64,000 nucleotides of DNA from Betaproteobacteria bacterium (lineage in GTDB: Bacteria > Pseudomonadota > Gammaproteobacteria > Burkholderiales > Rhodocyclaceae), in the NCBI GenBank assembly GCA_012026885.1, contig VEPL01000007.1, positions 214,948-278,947 on the forward strand, in the 5' to 3' direction. This document shows positions 54,672 through 64,000 of the stretch, piece by piece. The stretch's first letter is position 1, and each line of letters starts with the position of its first letter. The notes below the pieces were generated by a model that saw only the letters and a program-made list of their open reading frames with translations, did not search any database and was not told the origin of the DNA. Position numbers and translations under genes: made by a program.

Positions 54672-54705
54672 CGGCCCCGCATTCCCGCCTGCCGCCATTG
54701 CCACC

Positions 54706-55131
54706 ATGCCACGCATCCATATCGAACTTCCCGAACGCTTCGCCTTCGCGACCGACCTCGTCGTGCAGATCGGCCACATCAACTACGGCAACCATCTCGA
54801 CAACGCGGCGCTCCTCTCGCTGGTCTCGGAAGCACGCGTCCGCTTCTTCAAGGCGCTCGGCTACAGCGAACTGAATGTCGAGGGCGTCGGCGTCATCGTT
54901 GCCGACCTCGCCGTGCAGTACCGGTCCGAAGCCTTCCATGGCGAAGTACTCAATTTCGCGATGACCGCCCGTGACTTCGGCAGGAAGGGCTGCGACCTGG
55001 TCTGGCAGGTGACCGACACCGCGTCCGGGCGTGAAGTGGCGCGCGGCAAGCACGGCATCGTCTTCTTCGATTACGCCGTGCGCAAGCCCGCGAGCGTCCC
55101 GCCCGCCTTCGCGCAGCGCTTCGCCGAGTGA
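54706..55131 (+). CDS. 4HBT-type acyl-CoA thioesterase
   Basis: A 141-residue hotdog-fold thioesterase. The segment QIGHINYGNHLDNAALLSL holds the residues of the 4-hydroxybenzoyl-CoA thioesterase group (HxNYGxHLDN). It hydrolyses an acyl-CoA whose identity is not clear. Its TGA overlaps the GTG of the radical SAM gene. Confidence 0.87.
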   Translation: MPRIHIELPERFAFATDLVVQIGHINYGNHLDNAALLSLVSEARVRFFKALGYSELNVEGVGVIVADLAVQYRSEAFHGEVLNFAMTARDFGRKGCDLVWQVTDTASGREVARGKHGIVFFDYAVRKPASVPPAFAQRFAE

Positions 55132-56018
55132 TCCCGATCCGCTACGTCGAGCCGGTCTTCCGGCCGCCGAGCGAAGCCGAGTCGCTGATCCTGCCGGTCA
55201 CCGACGGCTGCTCGTGGAACCAGTGCACCTTCTGCGAGATGTACACCGCGCCGCAGAAGCAATTCCGGGCGCGCGACCAGGCCGAGGTGCTCGAGAGCAT
55301 CCGGCTGACCGGTGAGCGCCATGGCGAGCGCATCCAGCGCGTCTTCCTCGCCGATGGCGATGCCACGGTGCTGCCGACGCGCCGCCTGGTGACCTATCTC
55401 GAGGCAATACGGAAGCATATGCCGGCGGTGCGCCGTATCTCCAGCTACTGCCTGCCGCGCAACCTGAAGAAGAAGTCGCAGGCCGAAATCGACGAACTCG
55501 CGGCCGCCGGCCTGAAGATGGTTTACGTGGGCGCCGAATCCGGCGACGACGCGGTACTCGCCGCGGTCGCCAAGGGCGAAACCTTCGAATCCACGCGCGC
55601 GGCGCTCGACAAACTCGGCGCCGCCGGCATCACGCGCTCGGTGATGATCCTCAACGGCCTCGGCGGCAAGGCGCTGTCGGCGCAGCACGCCGACAACTCG
55701 GCGCGCCTGATGAACGCGACGCAGCCGGAATACCTGTCGACGCTGGTCGTCAGTTTCCCGACCGGGGAGGAGCGCCTGCGCGCCGGTTTTCCCGGCTGGG
55801 AGCCGCTGGCGCCGCAGGAACTGTTCGTCGAGATGGAGCGCTTCCTCGCGGCGCTCGACCTCAAGCGCACCGTATTCCGCAGCGACCACGCCTCGAACTG
55901 GCTGGTCCTCAAGGGCACGCTGGGTGCCGACAAGGCGCGCCTGGTGGCGCAGGTTCAGGAAGCCATCGCCGCGCCACAGCGCGCGCACCTGCGCCCGGCC
56001 TGGGCGCGCGGGCTTTGA
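55128..56018 (+). CDS. radical SAM protein with CX4CX2C cluster motif
   Basis: A 296-residue radical SAM protein. The iron-sulfur motif is C28-SWNQ-C33-TF-C36, so CX4CX2C instead of the usual CX3CX2C; the surrounding GCSWNQCTFCEMYT is well formed. An RSSYCLPRN-like stretch and VGAESGDD follow, typical of the SAM-binding barrel. GTG start inside the thioesterase stop. The function is unknown. Confidence 0.82.
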   Translation: MIPIRYVEPVFRPPSEAESLILPVTDGCSWNQCTFCEMYTAPQKQFRARDQAEVLESIRLTGERHGERIQRVFLADGDATVLPTRRLVTYLEAIRKHMPAVRRISSYCLPRNLKKKSQAEIDELAAAGLKMVYVGAESGDDAVLAAVAKGETFESTRAALDKLGAAGITRSVMILNGLGGKALSAQHADNSARLMNATQPEYLSTLVVSFPTGEERLRAGFPGWEPLAPQELFVEMERFLAALDLKRTVFRSDHASNWLVLKGTLGADKARLVAQVQEAIAAPQRAHLRPAWARGL

Positions 56019-56021
56019 ATT

Positions 56022-57226
56022 CTAGGCTGCCCTGCCGACCCGTATCGCCGTGAAAATGGCGAGGGTCTGAAAGACGGCGATTCCAATAAGGACTTCCGCG
56101 AACCGGCGACCGTCCATGAGTCGGCCGAAGACCATTGGTGCCAAGGCCAATCCAATGTCGAGGCCGGAGTACACAAAGCCGTAAACCCGACCGTAGGCCG
56201 CCTTGCCGAAGCGCGCGGTAGCGGCACGGCGCACGAGCAGATCGCGCGAGGGGCCGGCGATTCCGGTGCAGAAGCCGATGCCGGCCATCAGGGGCAATAT
56301 GCTCCACGACGGCAAGGCGGTGCTGGCGAGCACGCCGGCGAGCAGCGCAGCGATGCCCAGGGCTCCGGCGATCAGGCGCTCGTGGTCATCCCGGCGCGCG
56401 AGGAAACCGCCGAGCACGATGCCGAGTGCGCCTCCCACCAGATAGGTCGACAGTGCAAGGGCGCCAGTCGTCAGCGGTAAACCATAGAGTGCCTGGAGGA
56501 TTGGGCTGGCAAAGTTCTGGATCGCGCCGAAGGCACTGGTCACCAGCAAGAAAAACATGAAACAGAGCCAGACTGCGCGTGAGCCGAGAAAGGCGAAGGT
56601 TCCACCGGCGTTGTCGACAGCCGGGACGGACGAAATGTTTGCTGCGTCGGCAATGGTGCTGCGGCGCCAGAGCAGCAGCGCGATGGCCGCGACGGCAACG
56701 AGGCTGGCGGCGAGCGCGGCAGTGCGCCATCCTGATGTCGCCGCGATCCCGGTCATGAATACGGGAGCCGCCGCCCAGCCGAGGTTGCCGGACAAGCCAT
56801 GCACCGAGAAGGCGTGACCGAGCCGTGGCTGAGAGACGTGGCGGTTGAGCACCGTGAAATCCGCGGGATGAAACACGCTGTTGCCAAACCCCGCCAACGC
56901 GGCGGCGCCGAGCAGCATCTCGAAGCCGGTGGCGTAGTGCAGCGTGACACCGGCTAGGGCGAAGCAGGCAATGCCTGTTACGAGGACACGCACGGGACCG
57001 AGGCGGTCGACAAAGAATCCGGCAAGCGCCTGCCCAATTCCCGAAACTACGAAAAATACGGTCATGGTCGTTCCGATCCCGGTAAAGCTCAGGTGGAAAT
57101 CGTCCATCAGCCAGGGGAAGAGCGGCGGCAGGAGCAGATGGAAAAAATGCGAAACGCCGTGAAGGGAGCCGATCAGGGCGATGACCCCGAGATCACCGCG
57201 GCCGTCCGCGGGCAAAGGAGAGTCTT

Positions 57227-57230
<4 letters not shown>
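56022..57230 (-). CDS. MFS transporter, Fsr-like
   Basis: A 402-residue, 12-helix major facilitator. The N-terminus [22 protein letters not shown] and [19 protein letters not shown] resemble fosmidomycin-resistance-type exporters. The TTG start at 57230 follows GAAGG by seven bases and overlaps the msrB stop (TTGA). The substrate is unknown. Confidence 0.84.
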
Positions 57231-57640
<410 letters not shown>

Positions 57641-57721
57641 GGCTATCTCCTCGGGCGGGGCGGGCGCCCGCCGCTGCAATCTCGGCTATCATGGGCGCCT
57701 CGCACGCAAGGATACGCCCGA

Positions 57722-58414
57722 ATGGACCATAGCCCGCTGACCGAAGCCGATTTTGACCGTATCGAAAGCCTGCTCGATGCCGATCTCTTTGCCGGCAACG
57801 CGATGGGCCTGGACGAAGTCCAGGCGATGCTCTGTGCCGTGGTCAGTGCACCGGAGCCGGTGCAGCCTTCGGAGTGGTTGCCCGAGGTGTTCGGCGGAGA
57901 CGACCTGCCTGCCGACGCGCCGGAAATCGCCGAATTGACCCAACTGCTCCTGCGCCTGAACAACGACATCGCAGCCGCGCTGCTCGCCGGCGAGACGGTC
58001 GCCCCCATTCTCTACCCGCTCGATGAATCCTGCGAACGCTACGACTATGCACTGTGGGCGGATGCCTATGTGTTCGGTGCCGGACTCGCCGAAGACTGGT
58101 ACGAACTGGCCGGCAAGCGGGCCGAGGACCTCTCCGAACTGCTCGAGCCCATGTTCATCCTCAACGGCATGCTGCGCGAGGATGCCGAGAAGAACGGCGA
58201 GCGCTGGTTCCCGCCGGCCGAGGAAGCGCGGCTGGTCGCCGACATCGAGGAAAACCTGCCGGTGATCGTGCAGACCATCTACAACTTCTGGCGCCAGCGG
58301 CGGTCGGGGCCGGTGGTCAGCGATTCGCCCAAGGTCGGCCGTAACGATCCCTGTCCCTGCGGCAGCGGCAAGAAGTTCAAGCAGTGCTGCGGTCACCCCG
58401 ACCGCCTGAACTAG
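57722..58414 (+). CDS. UPF0149/YecA-type protein with SEC-C zinc motif
   Basis: A 230-residue protein with an N-terminal UPF0149 helical domain ([29 protein letters not shown], read in pieces) and a C-terminal SEC-C motif ([19 protein letters not shown]) that binds zinc, as in SecA tails. YecA binds ribosomes and SecYEG-related partners in E. coli; a similar role is plausible. Confidence 0.9.
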   Translation: MDHSPLTEADFDRIESLLDADLFAGNAMGLDEVQAMLCAVVSAPEPVQPSEWLPEVFGGDDLPADAPEIAELTQLLLRLNNDIAAALLAGETVAPILYPLDESCERYDYALWADAYVFGAGLAEDWYELAGKRAEDLSELLEPMFILNGMLREDAEKNGERWFPPAEEARLVADIEENLPVIVQTIYNFWRQRRSGPVVSDSPKVGRNDPCPCGSGKKFKQCCGHPDRLN

Positions 58415-58415
58415 T

Positions 58416-59582
58416 CTAGCGTCCGGCCCGCCACAAGGGCGAAAGCCACAGCAAGCCGAGCAGCGGTCCGGGCAGCAGCAGCCAGGCGATGGCCGGGCCC
58501 CAATCGGCGACCCAGGCGGTGCCGAGATGGATCGACACCATGGTGATCGCGAAGCCCAGCGAATTCTGGAAGGCGAGCGCGCTGCCGACGATCTCGGGCG
58601 GGCAGGCGCGTGCCGACAGCGCGGAAAAATGCGGGGAATCGGCGACCACGGTTGCTCCCCAGGCCAGGAGCAGGACGAGGCGGCCCCATGCCGGCCATTC
58701 CCCGGTCAGCGGAAACACGGTGCAACAGGCGGCCGAGGCGGCCAGTGCGGCGGCGGCGACGCGCGCGCTGCCGAAGGTCCGGCTGGCCAAACCGCCGGCG
58801 ACGCAGCCGAGCGCACCGACGCCGATGACCGCGAAGGCGATGCCGGAGACAACCGGGGAGCCGGCAGGGGCGAGGTCGGCCAGGATGACGAGCGCCGGCA
58901 CCAGGGTCCAGAATGCGTAGAGTTCCCACTGGTGGCCGAAATACCCGAGTGCGGAGGCGCGGAATTCCGGCTGCGCGAAGGCCAGCACGACCCGGCCGAG
59001 GCGCAGCGGCGGGGCGTCGTGGCGGCGCTTGAGGTGCGGCCCGTCGCCGAGGCGCAGGATGATCGCCGCGGCAGCCAGCGCCAGCAGTGACGAGACCAGG
59101 ATGGTCGCCTGCCACGGGGCGTTGCCGCCGAGCAGGCGGATGCCGTGCGGAAGGGAGGTGCCGAGCGTGAGCATGCCGACGAGTTGGGCGAGCGCGCTGC
59201 CAGCCCGGTCGGGAACCCAGCTCACGACCAGCTTCATCCCCAGCGGGTACACGCCGGCGAGGCAGAGGCCGACGGCGAAACGCAGCGGAACGGCGGCCTC
59301 CATGCCGCCGGCAATCAGTGCGAAGGCGGCGTTGCCGGCGGCGCCGAGGACGGCGCAGGTGGCAAAGATGCGGCTGGCGGAAAAGCGGTCGGCGAGGCCC
59401 GTGAGTGCAAAGACCAGGGTGCCGAGGATGAAGCCGAGCTGGACGGCATTGGTCAGCGTCCCGATGTCGGCCGGCGCGATGCCCCAGGCGCGGACGAGGT
59501 CGTCGGCCGCGCTGTTTGCCGAGAACCACAGCGACGTCCCGAACAGCTGGGCGACGACGATGGCGGGGACGGGATTCCTCAC
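58416..59582 (-). CDS. MFS transporter
   Basis: A 388-residue, 12-helix major facilitator ([33 protein letters not shown]). The start is GTG at 59582. It abuts the SEC-C gene at its 3' end. The substrate is not known; the family includes nitrate- and sugar-type exporters, none recognisable here. Confidence 0.83.
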   Translation of the reverse strand: MRNPVPAIVVAQLFGTSLWFSANSAADDLVRAWGIAPADIGTLTNAVQLGFILGTLVFALTGLADRFSASRIFATCAVLGAAGNAAFALIAGGMEAAVPLRFAVGLCLAGVYPLGMKLVVSWVPDRAGSALAQLVGMLTLGTSLPHGIRLLGGNAPWQATILVSSLLALAAAAIILRLGDGPHLKRRHDAPPLRLGRVVLAFAQPEFRASALGYFGHQWELYAFWTLVPALVILADLAPAGSPVVSGIAFAVIGVGALGCVAGGLASRTFGSARVAAAALAASAACCTVFPLTGEWPAWGRLVLLLAWGATVVADSPHFSALSARACPPEIVGSALAFQNSLGFAITMVSIHLGTAWVADWGPAIAWLLLPGPLLGLLWLSPLWRAGR

Positions 59583-59608
59583 GACGGGTCCTTGCCGGCC
59601 GGGTGCGC

Positions 59609-60076
59609 TCAGCGCGCTTCCCAGGGTGCCACCGGGACAGTCGACAGCGCATTGGCCGGGACGCCCTCGATCACACGGCGGCTGACCGCGACATAAACCA
59701 GCACGTTGCGCTTTTCGTCGAACAGACGGGCGACCTTGGTGTCCTTGAAGATCAGCGAGGTCGAATCCGAAAATACGGTCTCATCGCGCGGCAGTTTCGC
59801 CGGCAGCGTGATCGGGCCGACCTGGCGGCAGGCGAGCGAAAACTGCGACGGGTCTTCGGCCAGCCCGAAGCTGCCCTTGACCCCGCCGGTGCGCGCCTGG
59901 CTGATGTGGCAGGTGACGCCGGCGACCCGCGGGTCGTCGAAGGCATAGACGCAAATCCGGTCGTTGGCGCCGACCATCTTCCAGGTCGTGGTTACGCAGC
60001 CGATCTCGTCGGCGATTGCCGGAAGTGAGGCGAAAAGAGGCAGCAGGGCGAGGCGGCGAGCGAGTTTTGCGGTCAT
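59609..60076 (-). CDS. creA: CreA family protein
   Basis: A 155-residue secreted protein with a signal peptide (ends LPAIADE) and the CreA pattern: [25 protein letters not shown], read in pieces, and [47 protein letters not shown]. The function of CreA is not established. It stands next to the efflux two-component genes but seems a separate unit. Confidence 0.92.
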   Translation of the reverse strand: MTAKLARRLALLPLFASLPAIADEIGCVTTTWKMVGANDRICVYAFDDPRVAGVTCHISQARTGGVKGSFGLAEDPSQFSLACRQVGPITLPAKLPRDETVFSDSTSLIFKDTKVARLFDEKRNVLVYVAVSRRVIEGVPANALSTVPVAPWEAR

Positions 60077-60173
60077 TGCGGTAACCGGATGGGCGTCGGG
60101 CAAAGCCCGATGGTATTACAACAAGCGGCGCCGGAAGCAGTTGAGCCCGCAGCAATGCGGCTCGATCAGGTGT

Positions 60174-61520
60174 TCAATCAGGTGTAGTTGGCGGCCACTC
60201 GAGACGTACGCTCAGCCCCTGGCTGCCTATACCGTCCGCGAGTTCCAGCGCGGCACCATGCAATTCCGCGATCCGCGCCACGATCGACAATCCGAGGCCG
60301 CTGCCCGGTTCCTCGTGGCCGCAGGCACGATGGAAGCGGTGCATGACGGCGACGCGCTCGGCTTTGGCAATGCCGGGACCGTTGTCGCTGACCGCGAGGG
60401 TGACGGCGCCATCCTGTCTGGCGATGGTCATCCGGACGGTACCGCCGGCCGGGGTGTAGCGAATGGCGTTGTCCAGCAGATTGCGCAACAGCACACGCAG
60501 CCATTCGGGATGGCCGGCTATCTGGCAGCCGGGGGTGGCATCGAGGTCGAACTCCATGCGGCGCGCGAGGATCATGGGGCCGAGTTCGGCGCAAACCGAT
60601 TCCGCCAACTGGCCGAGATCCACCATGCGGCGCTCGGGGAGTGCGGACTCGGGATCGAGCCGGGCCAGCTGCAGCATCTGGTCGACGAGATGCACTGCTC
60701 GCGCCAGCCCGCTCTGCAACTGCATCAGGGAGCGATTACGTTCGTCCTCGTCGCGGGCGTGCAGGGCAACGTGCAGCTGCGCCAGCAGCGCGGCCAGCGG
60801 GGTACGCAACTCATGGGCGGCATCGGTAGTGAAACGACGCTCGTTCTCGAGCGCGGTGTCGACGCGCTGGAACAAGTCGTTCAGCGCCTCGATGATGGTC
60901 CGGATTTCCTCGGGTGCCGAGGCGGGCGTCAGTCCCTGCAACTGCTGGGGCGCTCGCCTGGCGATCTGACGGGCGATGTCATCCAGCGAGGAGAGCGCCT
61001 GGCGCGTGGCGAGCCAGACCCAGAGGCCGATCAGGGGCAGGCCGAAAAGCGCCGGAAGCAGCAGTCGCCACGCGATATGGCCGATCAGCTCGTCCCGTAT
61101 CTGGTGGTCTTCGCTGACCTGCACCTGCAGGCTGCGTTCGCTGTTCCACTGGCTGAAATGGCGCCAGTGACCGCTTTCGTCACTGGCTTCCGAAAAGCCG
61201 GCTGTTGCGGTCAACGGGGTATCGGGCGCGTTTTTCGAGCGCATCACCAGCTTGCCGTCGCTGCGCCAGATCTGGAAGCGGATGCCGCGCTGGTATTTGT
61301 GGCCGGCGTCCCCAAGGTCCTCGATGGCGTCCCCGGTTTCGTGCCTGGCCAAGGCAAGCAGGCTCTGTGCGACCTGCGCCAGTTGTGCATCGAACAACGC
61401 ATCGACTTCGTGATGGGCATCGACGTAGCTGAAAAGCATCGTCGCCATCCATGCCGCCGTGACCCCGCCGAGCAGCAGGCCGAGCAGGCGGCGGCGCAGC
61501 GAGAACCAGACGGTGGTCAC
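60174..61520 (-). CDS. sensor histidine kinase of the metal efflux locus
   Basis: A 448-residue two-helix sensor kinase (first helix LLGLLLGGVTAAWMATMLF; second ALFGLPLIGLWVWLATRQ) with a HAMP-like linker. H-box TTDAAHELRTPLAAL, N-box NLLDNAIRYTPAGG and DNGPGI, GSGLGLSI are complete. The GTG start overlaps the regulator stop (GTGA). It is a QseC/TctE-type kinase. The neighbouring RND pump suggests metal sensing in the periplasm. Confidence 0.92.
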   Translation of the reverse strand: MTTVWFSLRRRLLGLLLGGVTAAWMATMLFSYVDAHHEVDALFDAQLAQVAQSLLALARHETGDAIEDLGDAGHKYQRGIRFQIWRSDGKLVMRSKNAPDTPLTATAGFSEASDESGHWRHFSQWNSERSLQVQVSEDHQIRDELIGHIAWRLLLPALFGLPLIGLWVWLATRQALSSLDDIARQIARRAPQQLQGLTPASAPEEIRTIIEALNDLFQRVDTALENERRFTTDAAHELRTPLAALLAQLHVALHARDEDERNRSLMQLQSGLARAVHLVDQMLQLARLDPESALPERRMVDLGQLAESVCAELGPMILARRMEFDLDATPGCQIAGHPEWLRVLLRNLLDNAIRYTPAGGTVRMTIARQDGAVTLAVSDNGPGIAKAERVAVMHRFHRACGHEEPGSGLGLSIVARIAELHGAALELADGIGSQGLSVRLEWPPTTPD

Positions 61521-62173
61521 TTGGGGATCGTGAAGCCGACCCCGCGCAGGGTGCGGATCAATTCGCTGCCGAGCTTCCTGCGCAGGTGGTGGATGTGCAC
61601 GTCGAGCGCATTGCTGCCCGGCTCGTCGCCCCAACCATAAAGCGACTGCTCGAGCTCGGTGCGCGTAAGGACGCGGCCGGAATTCTCGAGCAACAGCTGC
61701 AGCAGCGAGAATTCGCGGGTCGACAGCTCGACCGGCGCACCGCACCGCGTCAGCCTGCGGGCAGCCGGGTCGAGGGCGAACTCGCCGTGCACCAGCAGCG
61801 GCGCGGCGCGCCCGACGCTGCGGCGGGCGAGCGCCCGGATGCGCGCGCTCAGTTCGTCGAGGTCGATCGGCTTGACCAGGTAATCGTCGGCGCCGGCATC
61901 GAGGCCGGCAACCTTGTCGCCGGTGGCATCGCGCGCAGTCAGCACAAGAATGGAGAGTGTCTGGCCGCGACTGCGGGCCCGGTTCAGAACCTCCATGCCC
62001 GAAAGCTGCGGCAGGCCGAGATCGAGAACGAGCAGATCGAACGCTTCAGTCTGCAGTGCGAGATCCGCAGATTGTCCATCCCTGACCCAGTCGACCGCGA
62101 AACCGGACTGGCGCAAGCCGACGGCGAGTCCCTCGCCGAGCTGGGGATTGTCTTCCGCGATGAGGATGCGCAT
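61517..62173 (-). CDS. OmpR-family response regulator of the metal efflux locus
   Basis: A 218-residue regulator. The receiver domain has Asp in LLVLDLGLPQLSG and Lys in DDYLVKPIDL, and a winged-helix output (STREFSLLQLLLENSGRVLTR, LDVHIHHLRRKLG). It partners with the kinase downstream and probably activates the efflux genes. Confidence 0.94.
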   Translation of the reverse strand: MRILIAEDNPQLGEGLAVGLRQSGFAVDWVRDGQSADLALQTEAFDLLVLDLGLPQLSGMEVLNRARSRGQTLSILVLTARDATGDKVAGLDAGADDYLVKPIDLDELSARIRALARRSVGRAAPLLVHGEFALDPAARRLTRCGAPVELSTREFSLLQLLLENSGRVLTRTELEQSLYGWGDEPGSNALDVHIHHLRRKLGSELIRTLRGVGFTIPK

Positions 62174-62208
62174 GGCGTGATTCTAGCAGCGGCCATCCTC
62201 CGCTCGCC

Positions 62209-63447
62209 TCAATCGAACTCCCAGATCTGGTGGGCATCCAGCATCAGGCGGTAGCGCAGTTCAAGCGCGTCGAGCTGGGCCATGCGCGCCGAGAGCTGGG
62301 CATCATTGGCCAGTCGGCGTGCGGCGAGCAGGTCGTTGAGGCTGCCTTCGCCGAGCTGGTAGGCGCGGGCAAGCATGTCGGCCGCACTGACCAGGCGGTC
62401 GGCCGCCTTCTGTCCGGCCTGCCAGGATGACCAGCCGGCTGTCGCGGCGTGATAGAGGGATGCTGCCTCGGCGCCGATCTTCTGGCGGACGGCATCGGCC
62501 CGGCGGGCCACCGCCGTGGCATTCGCGGCGGCGGCATCGGAGGCCGCGCGGCGGGCTTCGCCGGGCAAGGGGATGCTGACGAAGGCGCCGACGATGTGCT
62601 CCTCGCCCGAGCGCTCGCTTGCCAGATGCACGCCGAAGGTCGGGTCCGGAAGACGCTCCGCGCGCGACCGGTCACTGGCCAGTTGTGCACGCTCCGCTTC
62701 CCGCAGGGCGATCGCCAGCTCATGGCTGTGCTCGGCAATGCTCCCGGTCCACTCGTCTTCGTCGCCGGTGATCGGCAGCGGTTGCGGCATGGGCTCCGGC
62801 CCGGACTCGGGCAGGCCCGGGTAGCGACGCTGCAGGTCTTCCCTGGCCGTGCGTTGCCGCGCCATGGCCTGGGCGAGTTGTGATTCCGCCTGGGCCAGCG
62901 CAGCCTCGGACTGGACCGACTCGATGCGGGCGGCATCGCCGAGCTGCTGCCGGCGCCGGATCGTGGCAGACTGCTTCTCCAGCAGGGCAACCTGGCTTTT
63001 CCACTGGGCGGCTGCGGCACTTTCCCGCAGCCAGGCGAACCAGGCCTTGAGCAGGCCGCGGCTGGCTTCGTGCAGGGCATCCCCGTAAGCGGCTTCGGCG
63101 AGGCTCACGCTGCGGGCCCCGAGCTCGGCATCGAGCGTGGCCTTTCCTGGCAGGCGCAGCGGTCGCTCGAGGGCCGTTCCCCATTCGCCGTAGCGCTCGT
63201 TGCCACCGACCGGCGGGTAGGTTCGACGCTGCTGGCCGGCCAGGCGCAGCGTCCATTCGTGGCTGCCGGCCTCGAGCCGGCGCCGGTTCGCTTCTTCCAC
63301 CTGCATCTGGCTGCTTGCGGCGAGAACCGACGGATTCGTCCGCAGGGCCCGGGCGACCGCGGCATCGGGCGGCAGCGCCGATGGCTCAGCCACGGCGAGG
63401 GCGGGGATGCTGGCGGCGACAAGCAGCAGGGCGGGAATCCGGATCAC
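62209..63447 (-). CDS. TolC-family outer membrane channel of the efflux pump
   Basis: A 412-residue CusC/CzcC-type outer-membrane factor with a signal peptide (ends ALAVAEPS). The helical repeats QSEAALAQAESQLAQAMARQ and EGSLNDLLAARRLANDAQLS occur in both halves. It would dock on the RND pump and adaptor; the adaptor gene is not in the window and should lie further right. Confidence 0.9.
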   Translation of the reverse strand: MIRIPALLLVAASIPALAVAEPSALPPDAAVARALRTNPSVLAASSQMQVEEANRRRLEAGSHEWTLRLAGQQRRTYPPVGGNERYGEWGTALERPLRLPGKATLDAELGARSVSLAEAAYGDALHEASRGLLKAWFAWLRESAAAAQWKSQVALLEKQSATIRRRQQLGDAARIESVQSEAALAQAESQLAQAMARQRTAREDLQRRYPGLPESGPEPMPQPLPITGDEDEWTGSIAEHSHELAIALREAERAQLASDRSRAERLPDPTFGVHLASERSGEEHIVGAFVSIPLPGEARRAASDAAAANATAVARRADAVRQKIGAEAASLYHAATAGWSSWQAGQKAADRLVSAADMLARAYQLGEGSLNDLLAARRLANDAQLSARMAQLDALELRYRLMLDAHQIWEFD

Positions 63448-63746
63448 AACTTGCCGGCCTCGACCAGCGGCGCCAGCCAGTAGTAAATATTGGCCCCGGG
63501 GAAAGTCGCCCGGATCAGCGCGAGTACCGCGCGCATGGCGTCCTCCGGTCCGATCGTCCGGATCAGGGTGCGCGGCGCATGGCCGGCGACCAGTTCGGCG
63601 GGGTCGTTCAACTGCACGACAGAGCCGTGGCCGTCGGCATGACTGGCAGTGAAGCCGCGCACCAGGTCGGGATTGGCCAGCAGCAGGTCTTCGACATGCT
63701 CGGCGAGGTCGTCGGGCATCACCAGGGTGAGAAGCAGGTCAGTCAA
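63444..63746 (-). CDS. DUF3240 family protein
   Basis: A 100-residue cytoplasmic protein (TDLLLTLVMPDDLAEHVEDLLL ending FPGANIYYW) of the DUF3240 family, found beside heavy-metal RND pumps. It starts at TTG 63746, seven bases after AGGAG that lies inside the end of the pump gene, and its start overlaps the pump stop. Confidence 0.8.
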   Translation of the reverse strand: MTDLLLTLVMPDDLAEHVEDLLLANPDLVRGFTASHADGHGSVVQLNDPAELVAGHAPRTLIRTIGPEDAMRAVLALIRATFPGANIYYWLAPLVEAGKL

Positions 63747-64000
63747 GGCGCATCTCCTGCGGACCGGTTGCGGGGGCGACGCCAAAGCGCCGGAACAGGA
63801 TGGGCAGGAGGACCAGGGTTAGCGCGGTCGAGCTGGCGAGGCCGCCGATGACCACGACCGCCAGCGGGCGCTGAACTTCCGAGCCCGGCCCGCTGGCGAA
63901 CAGCATCGGCAAGAGGCCGAACGCCGCGATGCTGGCGGTCATCAGAACCGGCCGCAGGCGCCGCCTCGCGCCCTCGCTGACAGCCTGGTTCAGGTCGAGT
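63739..64000 (-). CDS. heavy-metal efflux RND pump, C-terminal end (partial)
   Basis: About 86 codons of the C-terminus of a CusA/CzcA-type RND permease: the segment RLRPVLMTASIAAFGLLPMLFASGPGSEVQRPLAVVVIGGL (given as known landmarks) and the terminal FRRFGV. The gene runs off the right edge. It exports Cu, Ag, Zn, Co or Cd. Confidence 0.9.
   Translation of the reverse strand, partial: LDLNQAVSEGARRRLRPVLMTASIAAFGLLPMLFASGPGSEVQRPLAVVVIGGLASSTALTLVLLPILFRRFGVAPATGPQEMRLD

Overview
The window is a GC-rich, gene-dense stretch of bacterial chromosome. It looks betaproteobacterial, most likely Rhodocyclales; this is inferred from gene content and order, not from any rRNA gene. The main pointers are a class I phaC-phaB-phaB-phaR locus, a coxB-coxA-ctaG-coxC-surf1-ctaB-ctaA oxidase operon with divergent sco, and the gloB / methyltransferase / rnhA / dnaQ block. 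I see no rRNA, tRNA, CRISPR array, insertion sequence or prophage. No gap between genes exceeds about 210 bases.

Layout. 90-5567 holds an acyl-CoA dehydrogenase, a DsbA/FrnE-type oxidoreductase, an HTH protein, a BamE-like lipoprotein, a TlpA-type thioredoxin and an orphan amino-acid binding protein. 5758-9180 is one large CHASE-PAS-PAS-PAS-histidine kinase-receiver gene, cut in two by a single in-frame TAA inside the CHASE domain. 9338-10881 is a small copper-delivery cassette (membrane protein, SCO, PCu(A)C).

11370-23806 is a neutral-lipid storage region and the most interesting part of the window. It has a PHA-system protein, an acyl-CoA-binding protein, a wax ester synthase/DGAT, a TetR regulator, a patatin-like lipase, a phasin and a 663-residue two-domain fatty acyl-CoA reductase like Marinobacter Maqu_2507. 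A cassette of lipase, GMC alcohol oxidoreductase, Tat-exported partner and aldehyde dehydrogenase follows. Read together, the genes could make fatty alcohol from acyl-CoA, esterify it to wax, coat the granule, and later hydrolyse and re-oxidise the alcohol. The PHA genes proper (phaC, two tandem phaB, phaR) lie at 36077-40030, so two storage-polymer systems sit within 30 kb.

23905-35817 is mostly housekeeping: dnaQ, rnhA, gloB, a DUF748 giant, rmuC, bamD, rluD, pgeF and a ZIP transporter. 40041-46072 has suhB, trmJ, a TonB-like protein, a YceI-YceI-cytochrome b561-dioxygenase operon and its divergent LysR gene. 46029-54653 is the complete aa3-type cytochrome c oxidase operon with its assembly genes and divergent sco. 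54706-60076 has a thioesterase, an unusual radical SAM protein, two MFS transporters, msrB, a SEC-C protein and creA. 60174-64000 is a heavy-metal efflux locus on the minus strand (RND pump end, DUF3240, TolC-type outer-membrane protein, response regulator, sensor kinase) that runs off the right edge.

Many genes overlap by 1-4 bases (ATGA, GTGA, TTGA junctions). Several use GTG or TTG starts that are supported by clear Shine-Dalgarno sequences.
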